Of a stretch of DNA of 15,847 bases, positions 15,731 to 15,847 are shown one piece after another. The position numbers and the translations under genes were made by a program. The notes beneath the pieces are model-generated. The model was not told where the DNA came from, searched no databases, and worked only from the letters and a program-made list of their open reading frames with translations. Each line of letters starts with the position of its first letter. Within the stretch, counting starts at the first letter, position 1. Source of the DNA: Zygnema cylindricum (taxonomy: Eukaryota; Streptophyta; Zygnematophyceae; Zygnematales; Zygnemataceae); the NCBI GenBank assembly GCA_037447655.1, contig JBBHKE010000062.1, positions 1-15,847 of the forward strand, given 5' to 3'.

Positions 15731-15736
15731 CACGTG
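15731..15736. promoter_or_regulatory. G-box CACGTG just before the RIO2 start
   Basis: CACGTGGC lies eight bases upstream of the ATG at 15745. It matches the palindromic bZIP/bHLH site, but being almost certainly within the 5' UTR it may be chance. Confidence 0.3.
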
Positions 15737-15744
15737 GCGTCAAG

Positions 15745-15828
15745 ATGAAGTTCGATGTGAACATGCTGCGGTATCTGTCGAAGGAGGAGTTCAGAGTGCT
15801 GACTGCAGTGGAGATGGGGATGAGAAAT
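15745..15828 (+). CDS. RIO2: RIO2 (RIOK2) atypical serine kinase / ATPase, first coding exon; gene runs off the window
   Basis: The exon codes 28 residues: MKFDVNMLRYLSKEEF followed by RVLTAVEMGMRN. This is the start of the RIO2 N-terminal winged-helix domain; the family reads DVN.LRYLS..DFRVLTAVEMGM(K/R)NHEIVP. The exon stops after MRN at AAT|GTGAGA, a good phase-0 donor, just where the conserved HEIVP would begin in the next exon outside the window. Known of the family: RIO2 binds the pre-40S particle in the cytoplasm and its catalytic cycle drives release of assembly factors and late 18S rRNA maturation. The kinase domain is not in the window, so activity cannot be judged. No ATG occurs on this strand in the 200 bases before the start, and a purine (A) stands at -3. 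Confidence 0.85.
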
Positions 15829-15847
15829 GTGAGAGGAGGGAGAGGAA

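Larger units (their letters stand above)
14728..15744. promoter_or_regulatory. Divergent intergenic region between Pol5 and RIO2
   Basis: This 1017-bp stretch lies between the two start codons, so it must hold both 5' UTRs and both promoters, unless an upstream non-coding exon lies elsewhere. Telo-boxes lie close to each start. The middle (14980-15540) is GTAC-rich and carries old inverted and direct repeats. No convincing TATA box at a fixed distance could be chosen, and transcription start sites cannot be seen. Confidence 0.6.

Overview
This window looks like nuclear DNA from a green plant, most likely a streptophyte (an alga, bryophyte or lycophyte seems possible; the species cannot be told from sequence alone). 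The reasons are: spliced genes with GT-AG introns, two proteins of plant-like ribosome-biogenesis families, plant-type telo-boxes (AAACCCTAA) beside both gene starts, long (GA)n and (GGGA)n microsatellites, and MITE-like elements. There is no bacterial or organellar organisation.

Right half, 5703-15847: two divergently transcribed genes. On the minus strand a six-exon gene (start codon at 14727, stop at 5703) encodes a protein of about 1353 residues of the Pol5 / MYB-binding protein 1A family (called DNA polymerase phi or V). All five introns can be placed by GT-AG signals, and every exon joins its neighbour in phase 0. On the plus strand the first coding exon of a RIO2 (RIOK2) atypical kinase starts at 15745, ends in a splice donor at 15828, and continues beyond the window. 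They are separated by 1017 bp. Pol5/MYBBP1A acts in the nucleolus in rRNA transcription and pre-rRNA handling. RIO2 acts in maturation of the small-subunit precursor. The pair thus covers early and late steps of ribosome production, and both 5' flanks carry telo-boxes, the element known from plant translation-related genes.

The Pol5 introns are repeat-rich. Intron 1 (12129-14349) holds a 395-bp element with TACACCGTG terminal inverted repeats. Intron 2 (10403-12002) holds a 370-bp polypurine tract (plus strand), an oppositely oriented (CT)28 tract and a 22-bp minisatellite beside exon 3.

Left third, 1-5700: no gene could be identified with confidence. It holds minisatellites with units of about 50, 45, 12 and 10 bp, two adjacent MITE-like elements of the same TACACCG family as the intronic one, (CCCT)n tracts, palindromes and old dispersed repeats. 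Two stretches on the minus strand (920-1229 and 3262-3383) have good splice signals and open frames and may be exons of an unrecognised gene; this is weak. One 12-bp minisatellite (1256-1435) contains the TTTAGGG telomere motif and keeps its register through 15 degenerate units.
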